Positions 36,095 through 43,431 are shown, numbered from the stretch's first letter. The stretch: DNA of 43,431 nucleotides from Brevundimonas sp. 357 (GCF_003938605.1 NZ_RHWX01000020.1:1-43431), one strand, 5' to 3'. The notes: generated by a model from the sequence alone, not told the origin. Made by a program: numbers and translations.

Positions 36095-36721
36095 TCAGCC
36101 TTGATCTGTAGCCGGTTTCGCCCGCCGGCCCAGAACGTCCAGTACATCCTGAAACACCATGTCACGCGCGTGCAGAAGCACCAGCAGGTGATAGATCAAA
36201 TCCGCCGCCTCGCTGGCGAGTTCCGCATTATCTCCCGCCGCCCCGGCCAGGGCCGTTTCGACGCCCTCTTCGCCGACCTTCTGGGCCGCGCGTTTCGGAC
36301 CCTGGGCGATCAGGCGCGCGGTCCAGCTGTCATCGGGATCGGCCTGCGCGCGGACATGGATGGTGCGCTCCAGCCGCCCGATGCGGCCCAGGCCCGGCGC
36401 GTCCTCGTCGCCGAAGCAGCTGATGCGGTTCAGATGGCAGGCGTTGCCGACCGGGCGCACCTTCACCACCACGGCGTCGCCGTCGCAGTCGGGCGTCACC
36501 GAGACGACGTTGAGGAAATTCCCCGACGTCTCGCCTTTCCTCCACCGCCCGCCGCGCGAGCGCGAGAAGAAGGTCGCCTGTCCGCTGTCCAGCGTCTCGC
36601 GCAGCGCCGCCTCGTCCATATAGGCGAGGGTCAGCACCTGCAGGGTGTCGGCGTCCTGCACCACGGCGGGGATCAGGCCGTTTCCTTTGGCGAAGTCGAT
36701 GGAGGTGATGTCGAGACTCAT
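36095..36721 (-). CDS. hisIE: Bifunctional PRAMP cyclohydrolase / PRATP pyrophosphatase HisIE
   Basis: A 208-residue fusion. Residues about 1-115 are HisI: SRSRGGRWRKGETSGN, DCDGDAVVVKVRP and NACHLNRISCF supply the zinc-binding Cys and Asp residues. Residues about 118-208 are HisE: KVGEEGVETALAG and SEAADLIYHLLVLL. It catalyses steps 2 and 3 of histidine synthesis. Many alphaproteobacteria keep hisE and hisI as separate genes, so the fusion is worth noting. The start is preceded by GAGAGAAGGAAG, which is the end of a 144-bp repeat filling the gap to hisF. Confidence 0.95.
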   Translation of the reverse strand: MSLDITSIDFAKGNGLIPAVVQDADTLQVLTLAYMDEAALRETLDSGQATFFSRSRGGRWRKGETSGNFLNVVSVTPDCDGDAVVVKVRPVGNACHLNRISCFGDEDAPGLGRIGRLERTIHVRAQADPDDSWTARLIAQGPKRAAQKVGEEGVETALAGAAGDNAELASEAADLIYHLLVLLHARDMVFQDVLDVLGRRAKPATDQG

Positions 36722-36724
36722 CTT

Positions 36725-36868
36725 CCTTCTCTCCTCGTGGGAGAAGGTGGGCGCCGGAGGCGCTCGGATGAGGGGGCGGTGTCAGCACGCGAGACGGCGG
36801 GAGATGAGGCAGGCCGCCCCCTCATCCGTCTCGCTCCGCGAGCCGCCTTCTCCCACGAGGGGAGAAGG
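36725..36868. repeat. Long foldback repeat between hisF and hisIE
   Basis: 144 bp. The left end CCTTCTCTCCTCGTGGGAG and the reverse complement of the right end differ by one base over 23 bp, and each end is itself a hairpin. Inside, CGGATGAGGGGGCGG is matched by CCGCCCCCTCATCCG, so the whole unit can fold on itself. It fills nearly all of the 160-bp gap, and its end next to hisIE supplies the ribosome binding site. Confidence 0.85.
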
Positions 36869-36881
36869 ATACAGATGGTCG

Positions 36882-37649
36882 TCATATCCTCACCTCCACG
36901 TCCTGCGCATCCAGGTAACGCTTGAGTTCCGGGATCGTGATCGCGCCTGAGTGAAACACGCTGGCCGCCAGCGCGCCTGACACGTCCGCTTCCACGAACA
37001 CGTCGCGGAAATGCTCCACCGCGCCCGCGCCGCCGGACGCCACCAGCGGAATGGTCAGCCGCCGCCGCGCTTCGGCCAACTGGTCCAGGTCATAGCCGCG
37101 CCGCACCCCGTCCTGATCGATGCAGTTCAGCACGATCTCGCCTGCGCCCAACCTCTGAGCCTCGACGATCCACTCCATGGTCAGCCGCCCGGCGCCGCGC
37201 CTTGCATTCGGGTCGCCGGTGTATTTGTGCACCCGCCATTCGCCGTCCTGAAAGGCGCTGTCGACGCCGACGACGACGCACTGGCGCCCCAGACGTGCGG
37301 CCATCTCGCCGATCAGTTCGGGTCGCTCCAGCGCGGGCGAGTTGATCGACACCTTGTCCGCCCCGTGATCGAGGCACCGCGCCGCCTGCTCCACCGTGCG
37401 GATGCCGCCCGCGACGCAGAAGGGAATGTCCAGCAGCCGGGCGATGTCCTGCACCCAGCCAAAGTCCAGCGTCCGCCCTTCAGGGCTGGCTGTGATGTCA
37501 TAGAAGACCAGTTCGTCCGCGCCCAGATCGCGATAGCGCGCGGCCAGTTCGGCGGCGTCGCCCATGTCGACGTGGCCCTCGAACCGCATGCCCTTGACCA
37601 CGCGGCCGTCCTTCACGTCGAGGCAGGGGATGATGCGTCTAGCGGTCAT
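36882..37649 (-). CDS. hisF: Imidazole glycerol phosphate synthase, cyclase subunit
   Basis: A 255-residue TIM barrel that, with HisH, forms imidazole-glycerol phosphate and AICAR from PRFAR and glutamine. RIIPCLDVKDGRVVKG, the catalytic Asp in this strand and Asp in LNCIDQDGVRRGYD are present, as are the phosphate-binding VAGGIRT and VASGGAGAVEHF. The start overlaps the end of hisA by 11 bp. Confidence 0.97.
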   Translation of the reverse strand: MTARRIIPCLDVKDGRVVKGMRFEGHVDMGDAAELAARYRDLGADELVFYDITASPEGRTLDFGWVQDIARLLDIPFCVAGGIRTVEQAARCLDHGADKVSINSPALERPELIGEMAARLGRQCVVVGVDSAFQDGEWRVHKYTGDPNARRGAGRLTMEWIVEAQRLGAGEIVLNCIDQDGVRRGYDLDQLAEARRRLTIPLVASGGAGAVEHFRDVFVEADVSGALAASVFHSGAITIPELKRYLDAQDVEVRI

Positions 37650-38397
37650 TGGCCGAGACCGGAGCCATGTTCACGGCCTTGATGGCTTCGGCCACGGTGA
37701 AGCGGCCGGCGTAGAGGGCGCGGCCGGTAATGGCCCCGGCGCAGCCGATCGCCTTGGCGGCGATCAGGTCGTTCAGACTGGCCGCCCCGCCTGAGGCTTG
37801 AATGTCCAGGTCGGGGCGTCGGCTGATGGCCTGGGACAGCAGCTCTTGGTTCAGGCCGGTCAGGGCGCCGTCGCGGCCGACGTCTGTGATCAGGATGTGG
37901 CGCAGCATTCCGACCGGATAACGATCCAGCACGCTCCACAGATCCACGCCCGACGACTGGGTCCAGCCCTTCAGGGCAGGCACGGGCAAGCCGTCCTCGT
38001 AGCGGACGTCCAGGGCCAGGGCGATGGCGTCGGGGCCGAACTGCTCCAGCCATTTCAGCACCTGATCCGTGTCGGTGACGGCCAGCGAGCCGATGACGAC
38101 ACGACTGATCCCGGCGCCCAGCAGGTGCTCGATATCCCTTCCCGAGCGGACGCCGCCGCCCGACTGGACCTTGATGTGCACGGCCCGGGCCATGTCGCCG
38201 ATCAGGTCATACTGACGCGCCTCGCCTGCCTTGGCCCCATCCAGATCGATGACGTGAATCCACTCGGCGCCCTCGGCGGCAAAGGCCGCCAGCCGGTTGG
38301 CGGGGTGGGAATCATAGCGGGTCACGTGATTGAAATCGCCGTGCAGAAGGCGAACCGCATGGCCCTCGATCAGGTCAATGGCGGGATAGATGATCAC
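37639..38397 (-). CDS. hisA: ProFAR isomerase
   Basis: A 252-residue TIM barrel catalysing the Amadori isomerisation of ProFAR to PRFAR. The start is GTG 38397 (GTG ATC ATC TAT), overlapping the hisH stop as GTGA and giving the conserved IIYPAIDLIEGHAVRL. Other motifs: HVIDLDGAKAG, VQSGGGVRS, ILITDVGRDG and QASGGA. Catalytic Asp residues in AIDL and TDVGRDG are intact. Confidence 0.96.
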   Translation of the reverse strand: MIIYPAIDLIEGHAVRLLHGDFNHVTRYDSHPANRLAAFAAEGAEWIHVIDLDGAKAGEARQYDLIGDMARAVHIKVQSGGGVRSGRDIEHLLGAGISRVVIGSLAVTDTDQVLKWLEQFGPDAIALALDVRYEDGLPVPALKGWTQSSGVDLWSVLDRYPVGMLRHILITDVGRDGALTGLNQELLSQAISRRPDLDIQASGGAASLNDLIAAKAIGCAGAITGRALYAGRFTVAEAIKAVNMAPVSANDR

Positions 38398-38993
38398 GCG
38401 GGCAGCTCCAGGAAGTTCTTCAAGATACGCGCGCCGAGCGCGGCCGACCGTTCCGGGTGGAACTGGCAGCCCCAGCGGTTGGCGCTGTTGACCACGGCGG
38501 GCACGGGCGCGCCGTAGTCGGCGGCGGCGAGGGTCGCCGGACCGTCGGGGCAGACGAAGCCGTGGACGAAATAGGCCCAGTCGCCGTCTTTCACCCCGTC
38601 CAGCAGCGGGTCGTCGCGACGGATCGTCAGGCGGCTCCACCCCATGTGGGGCGAGGGGCGCGACGGGGCGGGAAGGATGGCCTCGACCCGGCCGGGGATC
38701 AGCCCCAGCAGGTCGGCCCCGCCATCCTCTGCGCTGGCGTCGAACAGCAGCTGCTGGCCCAGGCAGACGCCCAGCAGCGGACGTGGAAACCGGCGCAGCG
38801 GTTCGATCAGGTCCAACGCCTTCAGCCTCTGCATGGCGTAACCGGCCGCGCCGACGCCGGGCAGGATGACTCTTTCGGCTTCGGCCACATCGGCCGGATC
38901 GTCGGTGATCCGCACCCGCGCGCCCAGCCGCTCCAGCGCGAACCGCACCGAGGCCACATTGCCCGAGCCATAACCGATCAGGGTGACGTTCAT
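38394..38993 (-). CDS. hisH: Imidazole glycerol phosphate synthase, glutaminase subunit
   Basis: A 199-residue class I glutamine amidotransferase that delivers ammonia to HisF. The triad is visible: Cys in LGVCLGQQLL, and His and Glu in GCQFHPERS. LIGYGSGNVASV and LPGVGAAGYAM fit the family. The start at 38993 is preceded by GAGGGGAGAAGG, the end of a foldback repeat. The in-frame extension upstream is repeat sequence, not protein. Confidence 0.96.
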   Translation of the reverse strand: MNVTLIGYGSGNVASVRFALERLGARVRITDDPADVAEAERVILPGVGAAGYAMQRLKALDLIEPLRRFPRPLLGVCLGQQLLFDASAEDGGADLLGLIPGRVEAILPAPSRPSPHMGWSRLTIRRDDPLLDGVKDGDWAYFVHGFVCPDGPATLAAADYGAPVPAVVNSANRWGCQFHPERSAALGARILKNFLELPA

Positions 38994-38996
38994 CGC

Positions 38997-39140
38997 CCTT
39001 CTCCCCTCGTGGGAGAAGGTGGCTCGCGGAGCGAGACGGATGAGGGGGCTGTGTCCGCGCATGAGATGGAGGAGGGCGAAGCCAGCACACCCCTCATCCG
39101 AGCGCCTCTGGCGCCCACCTTCTCCCACAGGGGGAGAAGG
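38997..39140. repeat. Long foldback repeat between hisB fusion and hisH
   Basis: 144 bp with palindromic ends CCTTCTCCCCTCGTGGGAG... and ...CTCCCACAGGGGGAGAAGG, and inner inverted segments GGATGAGGGG and CCCCTCATCC. It fills the 163-bp gap almost completely. Its hisH-proximal end serves as Shine-Dalgarno. Confidence 0.85.
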
Positions 39141-39156
39141 AAAGCCGTCGCCTTCA

Positions 39157-40590
39157 TCACAGCACCCCCTTTGTGCTGGGCACCACATCGCCTTCGACCC
39201 GGATCGCCTGTCGCAGGGCGCGGCCCAGCGCCTTGAACACGGCCTCGGTCTTGTGGTGGTCGTCGTCGCCGGTGACACGGACATGGACCGCCGCGCCCAG
39301 ATTTTCGGCCAGCGACCGCACGACGTGCGCCGTCAGGTCGGTACGGTAATCGCCCAGCATCGGCGTGGCGAACGTCCCCTCGAACACCGGATAGGGCCGC
39401 CCTGACAGGTCTATCGACACCGCCGCCTCAGCCTCGTCCATGGGCAAGACGAAGCCGTAGCGGCCGATGCCGCGCCGCTCGCCCAGCGCCTGTTTCAGCG
39501 CCTGACCCAGCGCAATGGCGCAGTCCTCGATCGTGTGGTGCGGATCGATGTGCAGGTCGCCCTCGCACGACAGGCGGATCGAAAATCCGCCGTGCGCCGC
39601 CACCTGTTCGATCATGTGGTCGAAGAAGCCGACGCCGGTCTCGATCTTCACCGGCCCGGCCCTGTCCAGATCGACGGCGCAGACGATGCGCGTCTCCTTC
39701 GTATCGCGGATGGCCTGACCCGTGCGGTTGCGCCGCGCGGCGGGGCTGGCGGCGCCCAGCGCGGCCAGCAGGCGGTCGTTGACCTCGGGCTTCAGCGAGA
39801 CGGGCAGGCGAACCCGCTCGCCCGCCGGATCGGCGGCCAGACCATAGCGGCGCAGGGCCTCCACGGCGCCTGCCGGGTCGGAGGGTCTGGCGATGATGAC
39901 CGGCCCGACCCCGGCCTCCAGCGCCATGATGCGCGACAGGGCCTCGGCCACGCGTGCGCGCTCGCGGCGCACGGCGCTGATGCGTTCGGCCGTCTCCATC
40001 ATCCGCGACGGGTCCAGCGCCTGCATCGCCAGCCGCACCGAGACTTCGGGCAGGGCGTAGGGCTCCAGCACCTCGGCCAGCCGCGCCAGCGTCTGCGCTT
40101 GAGCGATCGCCGCCCCGACCCGCGCCCCGGCCAGCCCATAGGCAAACGACAGGCTGCGCAGCACGACCAGATTGGCGTGATCCTTCACCACCGCCACAGC
40201 GGACGGCGCCTCGGCGAACTCGACCAGGCCTTCGTCCACGACCAGCAGGGCGGGGGCGACGCGCTCGGCCATCTCGGCCACGGCCTCGGGCGAGCCGAGG
40301 GCGCGGATGATTACAGCGACGGTGTCGGCGTCGTCGGCCGGGCGAGCGTAGAGGGCGGCCAGTTGCGTATAGGGCTCGGCGTCGGGCGCCTGCACCTTCA
40401 GCCCGTCGCGCGCGGACAGGCGCCAGACCAGCTCCAGCCCGTGCGTCAGCCCGCGCGTCGGCAGCACCTGATCGGCGCTGACGCCGTAAAGTGCGGCCAT
40501 GCGAGCCGTCAGCGCGGTCGGCTCGGCCGGATAACGATCCAGACCCTCGCCGCCGCAAACCAGCGGAGGATAGGGGGCGGGCAGCGTCAT
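39157..40590 (-). CDS. hisB: Fusion: degenerate HisC-like domain + imidazoleglycerol-phosphate dehydratase (HisB)
   Basis: A 477-residue fusion. Residues 287-477 are a complete IGP dehydratase: TGVGFFDHMIEQ, the metal motifs DPHHTIED and DDDHHKTEAVFKALGRAL, and the terminal PSTKGVL. Residues 1-286 follow the fold order of histidinol-phosphate aminotransferase (LDRYPAEPTALTARMAALYG, TRGLTHGLELV, VVDEGLVEF, LRSLSFAYGLAGARVG). The PLP lysine of SKAYGLAG is Phe149, the Asn of the NNPTG segment is absent, and the Tyr of DEAY is Leu. About 60 residues of the large domain are also missing. The N-terminal part therefore cannot be a normal aminotransferase; it may be structural, regulatory or ligand-binding. 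There is no frameshift or stop. The start at 40590 follows GGGGAGAAG from a repeat. Confidence 0.9.
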   Translation of the reverse strand: MTLPAPYPPLVCGGEGLDRYPAEPTALTARMAALYGVSADQVLPTRGLTHGLELVWRLSARDGLKVQAPDAEPYTQLAALYARPADDADTVAVIIRALGSPEAVAEMAERVAPALLVVDEGLVEFAEAPSAVAVVKDHANLVVLRSLSFAYGLAGARVGAAIAQAQTLARLAEVLEPYALPEVSVRLAMQALDPSRMMETAERISAVRRERARVAEALSRIMALEAGVGPVIIARPSDPAGAVEALRRYGLAADPAGERVRLPVSLKPEVNDRLLAALGAASPAARRNRTGQAIRDTKETRIVCAVDLDRAGPVKIETGVGFFDHMIEQVAAHGGFSIRLSCEGDLHIDPHHTIEDCAIALGQALKQALGERRGIGRYGFVLPMDEAEAAVSIDLSGRPYPVFEGTFATPMLGDYRTDLTAHVVRSLAENLGAAVHVRVTGDDDHHKTEAVFKALGRALRQAIRVEGDVVPSTKGVL

Positions 40591-40593
40591 GAT

Positions 40594-40737
40594 TCTTCTC
40601 CCCTCGGGGGAGAAGGCAGCCTGCACAGCGAGACGGATGAGGGGGCTGTGTCCGCGCACACGACGGAGGAGGGCGAAGCCAGCACACCCCTCATCCGAGC
40701 GCCTCCGGCATCCACCTTCTTCTTCAAGGGGAGAAGG
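40594..40737. repeat. Long foldback repeat between hisD and hisB fusion
   Basis: About 144 bp, ends CTTCTCCCC-TCG-GGGGAGAAG and CCTTCTTCTTCAAGGGGAGAAGG. The interior shares GAGGGGGCTGTGTCCGCGCA and AGGAGGGCGAAGCCAGCACA with the copy at 38997-39140. Fills the 160-bp gap. Confidence 0.85.
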
Positions 40738-40750
40738 AAGAGATTTTGTG

Positions 40751-42058
40751 TCATCCCGCGCTCCTCAGATCGGCGGCTCTTGCGTGGGCCTCCAGCCCCT
40801 CCAGCCGGGCCAGTGCGGCGGCGACGGGGGCCAGGGCGGCGGCGCCCTGTTCACTGACGGTCTGCACCGACATGGTCGTCATGAAGCTGGCGGTGGTGAC
40901 GCCGCCCAGCGTCCGCGCCGCGCCGTCGGTCGGCAGGACGTGGCTCGGCCCCGCCGCATAGTCGCCCAACGTCTCGGCTGCCCAGCGCCCGACGAAAACC
41001 GCGCCCGTCGCGGTGATGCGCTCGACCAGCCGTTCGGCCTCCTGCGTCTGGATCGACAGGTGTTCGGGGCCGTAGAGGTTCGCCGCCTCGCACGCCTCGG
41101 CCATGTCCCGCACGCGGATGGCGCGGGCCTCGGCCAGCGACGCGCGGGCGATGGCGGCGCGGGGCAGGCTTTCGACCTGACGCTCGACCTCGGCGATGAT
41201 CTCGCTCAGGGCCGTGCCGCTGTCGGACACGAGGATCACCTGGGCGTCGGCGTCATGTTCGGCCTGGCTGAGCAGGTCCGCCGCGACGATCTCGAAATCG
41301 GCGTCGCGGTCGGCGATGACCAGCAGTTCCGACGGACCCGCAGGCAGGTCGCAGGCCGGGCCGCCGGGCAAGGAGGAGGCGTAGCGCTTGGCCTCGGCCA
41401 CATAGGCGTTGCCGGGCCCGAACAGCTTGTCGACCGGCGCGATGACGCCGTCTTCCAGTTCGGCGCCGAAGGTCAGGGCGGCGATGGCCTGCGCCCCGCC
41501 CAGCAGCCAGAGTTCATCGAGGCCCGCCTCGGCGGCGGCGGCGATCATGGCGGGGTGGACCGAGCCCTCCTTCGACGGCGGGGTGACGGCGACCCGCCGC
41601 CCGACCCCGGCCACGTCCGCCGGTATGGCCAGCATCAGCAGCGATGAAAACAGCGGCGCCGTCCCGCCCGGAACATAAAGCCCGGCCGAGCCGATGGGGC
41701 GCCAGACCAGCTTCGACTTCACGCCGGGCGTCGTCTCGATGAAGGGCGTGTCCTCGGGCTTCGTCGCCTGGTGGAAGACGCGCACATTGTCGGCGGCGAC
41801 GCGTAGGGCGCGGGCGGCGGCGGGCGGCAGGTCGCGGCGGGCCTGGGCGGCGGTCGCCTCGGTGACTTCGATGCGGCGCGGGGCGGCGCCGTCCAGTCGG
41901 GTCGCCCAGTCGGTCACGGCCTCGCCGCCGCGCGCCCGCACGTCGTCGAAAATCTCGCGCACCACGCTGGAGACGAAGCCTTCAGTGCGGCGCTGCGGGC
42001 GGGCCAGGGCGGCTTTGCGTCCGGCGGCGTCGAGTTGGTTCCAGTCGATACGCTTCAT
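40751..42058 (-). CDS. hisD: Histidinol dehydrogenase
   Basis: A 435-residue zinc enzyme oxidising histidinol to histidine with two NAD. Motifs: GSAGLYVPGG, KLFGPGNAYVAEAKR, PAGPSELLVIAD, the zinc ligands Gln and His in SQAEHDADAQ, Asp in GDYAAG, and a C-terminal His. The catalytic Glu-His pair lies in YGPEHLSI. ATG 42058 overlaps the hisG stop (TGATG); GTG 42061 is an alternative start. Confidence 0.96.
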   Translation of the reverse strand: MKRIDWNQLDAAGRKAALARPQRRTEGFVSSVVREIFDDVRARGGEAVTDWATRLDGAAPRRIEVTEATAAQARRDLPPAAARALRVAADNVRVFHQATKPEDTPFIETTPGVKSKLVWRPIGSAGLYVPGGTAPLFSSLLMLAIPADVAGVGRRVAVTPPSKEGSVHPAMIAAAAEAGLDELWLLGGAQAIAALTFGAELEDGVIAPVDKLFGPGNAYVAEAKRYASSLPGGPACDLPAGPSELLVIADRDADFEIVAADLLSQAEHDADAQVILVSDSGTALSEIIAEVERQVESLPRAAIARASLAEARAIRVRDMAEACEAANLYGPEHLSIQTQEAERLVERITATGAVFVGRWAAETLGDYAAGPSHVLPTDGAARTLGGVTTASFMTTMSVQTVSEQGAAALAPVAAALARLEGLEAHARAADLRSAG

Positions 42059-42939
42059 CACATCATCTTCTCGATGGGCAGGACCAGGATGGCCGAAGCC
42101 CCTTCCGCCTTCAGTTTCTCCAACGTCTCCCAGAAGACCGCCTCCTGACAGACGGCGTGGACGGCCACAGCGTCGTCGCGTCCGGACAGCGGCATGACGG
42201 TGGGCGATCCGGCGCCGGGCAGCAGGGCGGTGATCCGGTCCAGCGCCGCGCGCGGCGCATTCAGCATCACGTATTTGGCCCCTTGCGAGGACACCACGCC
42301 CGCCATTCGCTCGACGATGGAGTCCAGCAGGTGCTGAAGCCCAGCCTCGGGCGGCGTCGGCGCCTTGATCAGCACCGCCTGGCTGTCCAGCACCGTCTCG
42401 CGCGCGCTCAGGCCGTTGGCCTCCAGCGTCGCCCCGGTCGACACCAGATCGCAGATGGCCGCCGCCAGCTTCAGCCGCGGCGCCACTTCGACCGCGCCGC
42501 GCATGGTGACGATGTCGGCCTGTACCCCCGCCTCATCCAGAAAGCGGCGCAGGATCTTGGGGTATGAGGTGGCGATCCGCAGACCCTGCAGCGACGACGG
42601 TCCGGCGTAGTCCAGCCCCGGCGGCGTCGCGATCTTCAGCGTGCAGCGGCCGAAGCCCAGCGGCATGACGACCTCGGCGTTCGGCCCGCCGTTCCTGACC
42701 TCTTCCAGCACATTCTCGCCGACGATACCCAGATCACAGACCCCGTCCGCCACGAAGGTCGGGATGTCGTCGTCGCGCACCCGCAGTAGGTCGATCGGAT
42801 AGTTCTCGATCCGATACAGCAGATCGTTGTTGCCCTTGATCACGCGCAGGCCCGCATCGCGGACCAGATCGAGGCTGCGTTCGGCCAGACGGCCGGATTT
42901 CTGGACGGCGATGCGCAGCCGCCCCTGAACCGTACTCAT
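42058..42939 (-). CDS. hisG: ATP phosphoribosyltransferase, long form
   Basis: A 293-residue enzyme condensing ATP and PRPP in the first, feedback-controlled step. RLRIAVQKSGRLAERSLDL, GVCDLGIVGENVL and LRIATSYPKILRRFL are catalytic-domain motifs. Residues about 215-293 form the C-terminal ACT-like domain that binds histidine, so this is the long form and needs no HisZ. It starts 9 bp after the regulator gene. Confidence 0.97.
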   Translation of the reverse strand: MSTVQGRLRIAVQKSGRLAERSLDLVRDAGLRVIKGNNDLLYRIENYPIDLLRVRDDDIPTFVADGVCDLGIVGENVLEEVRNGGPNAEVVMPLGFGRCTLKIATPPGLDYAGPSSLQGLRIATSYPKILRRFLDEAGVQADIVTMRGAVEVAPRLKLAAAICDLVSTGATLEANGLSARETVLDSQAVLIKAPTPPEAGLQHLLDSIVERMAGVVSSQGAKYVMLNAPRAALDRITALLPGAGSPTVMPLSGRDDAVAVHAVCQEAVFWETLEKLKAEGASAILVLPIEKMM

Positions 42940-42948
42940 GATCTCAAC

Positions 42949-43233
42949 TCAGGCTTTCAGTCTGTCCAGCACCAGCCGATAGCCCTGGTGCGGCATGTCC
43001 TTCAGGGAGCGCGCGACGCGCACGACGGTGGTCGGGCTGGCCGGGGCCTCGGCGGCGATCTCGCGATAGGTCTTGTCCCCGGCGTCCAGCATCCGCGCCA
43101 CCTGCCACCGCTCGGCCATGGCGCGCAGCTCGGCCGGGGTGCACAGGTCGGCCAGAAAGGCGTCGGCCTCCGCTCGCGTCTTCAGCGAGAGCAGGGCGTC
43201 CAGCAGGGCGGTCTTGGCGGCGTCGGTGCTCAT
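42949..43233 (-). CDS. TrpR/YerC-family regulator at head of his operon
   Basis: A 94-residue DNA-binding protein of the TrpR superfamily (YerC/YecD type). CTPAELRAMAERWQVARML, then KTYREIAAEAPASPTTVVRV, form the helix-turn-helix, and residues 1-35 a dimerising helix. ATG 43233 is preferred to ATG 43245 because the latter lies inside a palindromic operator and probably upstream of the transcription start. Position and family suggest histidine-responsive autorepression of the operon, as predicted for HisR-like proteins in other bacteria. The effector is inferred. Confidence 0.85.
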   Translation of the reverse strand: MSTDAAKTALLDALLSLKTRAEADAFLADLCTPAELRAMAERWQVARMLDAGDKTYREIAAEAPASPTTVVRVARSLKDMPHQGYRLVLDRLKA

Positions 43234-43238
43234 GGCGT

Positions 43239-43270
43239 GTTCCATTATGATGTAACAATGGAACGGTCAA
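43239..43270 (-). promoter_or_regulatory. Promoter and palindromic operator of his operon
   Basis: GTTCCATT (43239-43246) and AATGGAAC (43257-43264) are perfect 8-bp inverted arms, with two more matching pairs in the 10-bp centre. On the minus strand TTGACC (43270-43265) followed after 17 bp by TAATGG (43247-43242) places a sigma-70-type promoter across it, so a bound repressor would block RNA polymerase. Predicted start of transcription is near 43235. Confidence 0.65.
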
Positions 43271-43349
43271 CCCGCTTTCCGATCTGTCGCGTGGGGAATG
43301 GGTGCAAAGGCGGTGGCGCTTCGCTTCCGGCGTCTCTATCTGCGCTGTC

Positions 43350-43431
43350 ATGAGCAAGGTAGTGATCATCGGCGCGGGACACGCGGGGGGCTCGGCGGCG
43401 GCGCTGCTGAGGCAGTATGGGCATGAGGGCG
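43350..43431 (+). CDS. FAD-dependent oxidoreductase, N-terminus (partial)
   Basis: Only the first 27 residues are in the window: MSKVVIIGAGHAGGSAAALL, then RQYGHEG. This is a dinucleotide-binding Rossmann start (GxGxxGG) in the form seen in ferredoxin or rubredoxin reductases that serve cytochrome P450 or ring-hydroxylating systems. It is divergent from the his regulator across a 104-bp region. The gene runs off the right edge. Confidence 0.75.
   Translation, partial: MSKVVIIGAGHAGGSAAALLRQYGHEG

Noticed and set aside
32351..36104. Plus-strand frames of over 500 residues opposite edd, pgl and zwf
   Set aside because: GC-driven shadows of three well-identified enzymes.
38994..39284. In-frame upstream extension of hisH, and similar ones for the hisB fusion and pgl
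   Set aside because: The sequence is foldback repeat, giving the same MRGHSPLIRLA-type peptide before unrelated genes; true starts follow the repeat.

Overview
The window is a GC-rich chromosomal segment from an alphaproteobacterium, most likely Caulobacterales and probably Brevundimonas or a close relative. This is inferred from protein signatures, not from a database search: a CpdR-type receiver protein, the imuA-imuB-dnaE2 mutagenesis cassette behind an alphaproteobacterial GTTC-N7-GTTC LexA box, large TonB-dependent receptors, an Entner-Doudoroff operon, and clustered GANTC (CcrM) sites in a promoter.

Layout. 1-1730 (-): an AAA ATPase followed by a truncated HNH-nuclease gene, which looks like the remnant of a Septu-like defence pair. 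2272-9536 (+): a tight operon of TonB receptor, AbgT-family transporter, S15/CocE hydrolase and LysR regulator. It reads as an uptake-and-hydrolysis module for an amide or peptide-like compound. 9831-13081 (+): a second TonB receptor overlapping a PepSY membrane protein, probably for iron/siderophore uptake. 13150-18774 (-): the SOS mutasome operon imuA-imuB-dnaE2. 18876-21519: a small accessory block (XRE regulator, endonuclease-VII-like protein, excisionase-like protein, tyrosine integrase) that ends at a tRNA-Val(GAC) gene.

21636-24555 is core: cpdR, N-formylglutamate amidohydrolase, a candidate sRNA, a DUF599 membrane protein and inorganic pyrophosphatase. 24721-30494 is catabolic: a KDPG-aldolase-family protein, a kynurenine-formamidase-like hydrolase, a stand-alone Lrp-type ligand-binding domain, two complementary acyl-CoA dehydrogenase subunits and homogentisate dioxygenase. 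A small lipoprotein follows on the minus strand.

From 43245 down to 30945 everything is on the minus strand and closely spaced: a TrpR/YerC-like regulator, hisG, hisD, an unusual fusion of a degenerate HisC-like domain with HisB, hisH, hisA, hisF, hisIE, then zwf, pgl, edd and glk. The oxidative pentose-phosphate branch begins with zwf and pgl and leads to the ribose-5-phosphate and PRPP that histidine synthesis consumes, so the linkage makes metabolic sense. Long foldback repeats of about 145 bp exactly fill three of the gaps inside the his genes, and their terminal GGGAGAAGG appears to serve as the ribosome binding site of the next gene. A partial FAD-dependent oxidoreductase starts divergently at 43350.

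The observations most worth a second look are the HisC-like/HisB fusion lacking the PLP lysine, the repeats acting as ribosome binding sites, the sRNA model at 22960-23065, and the cluster of four GANTC sites in 50 bp.
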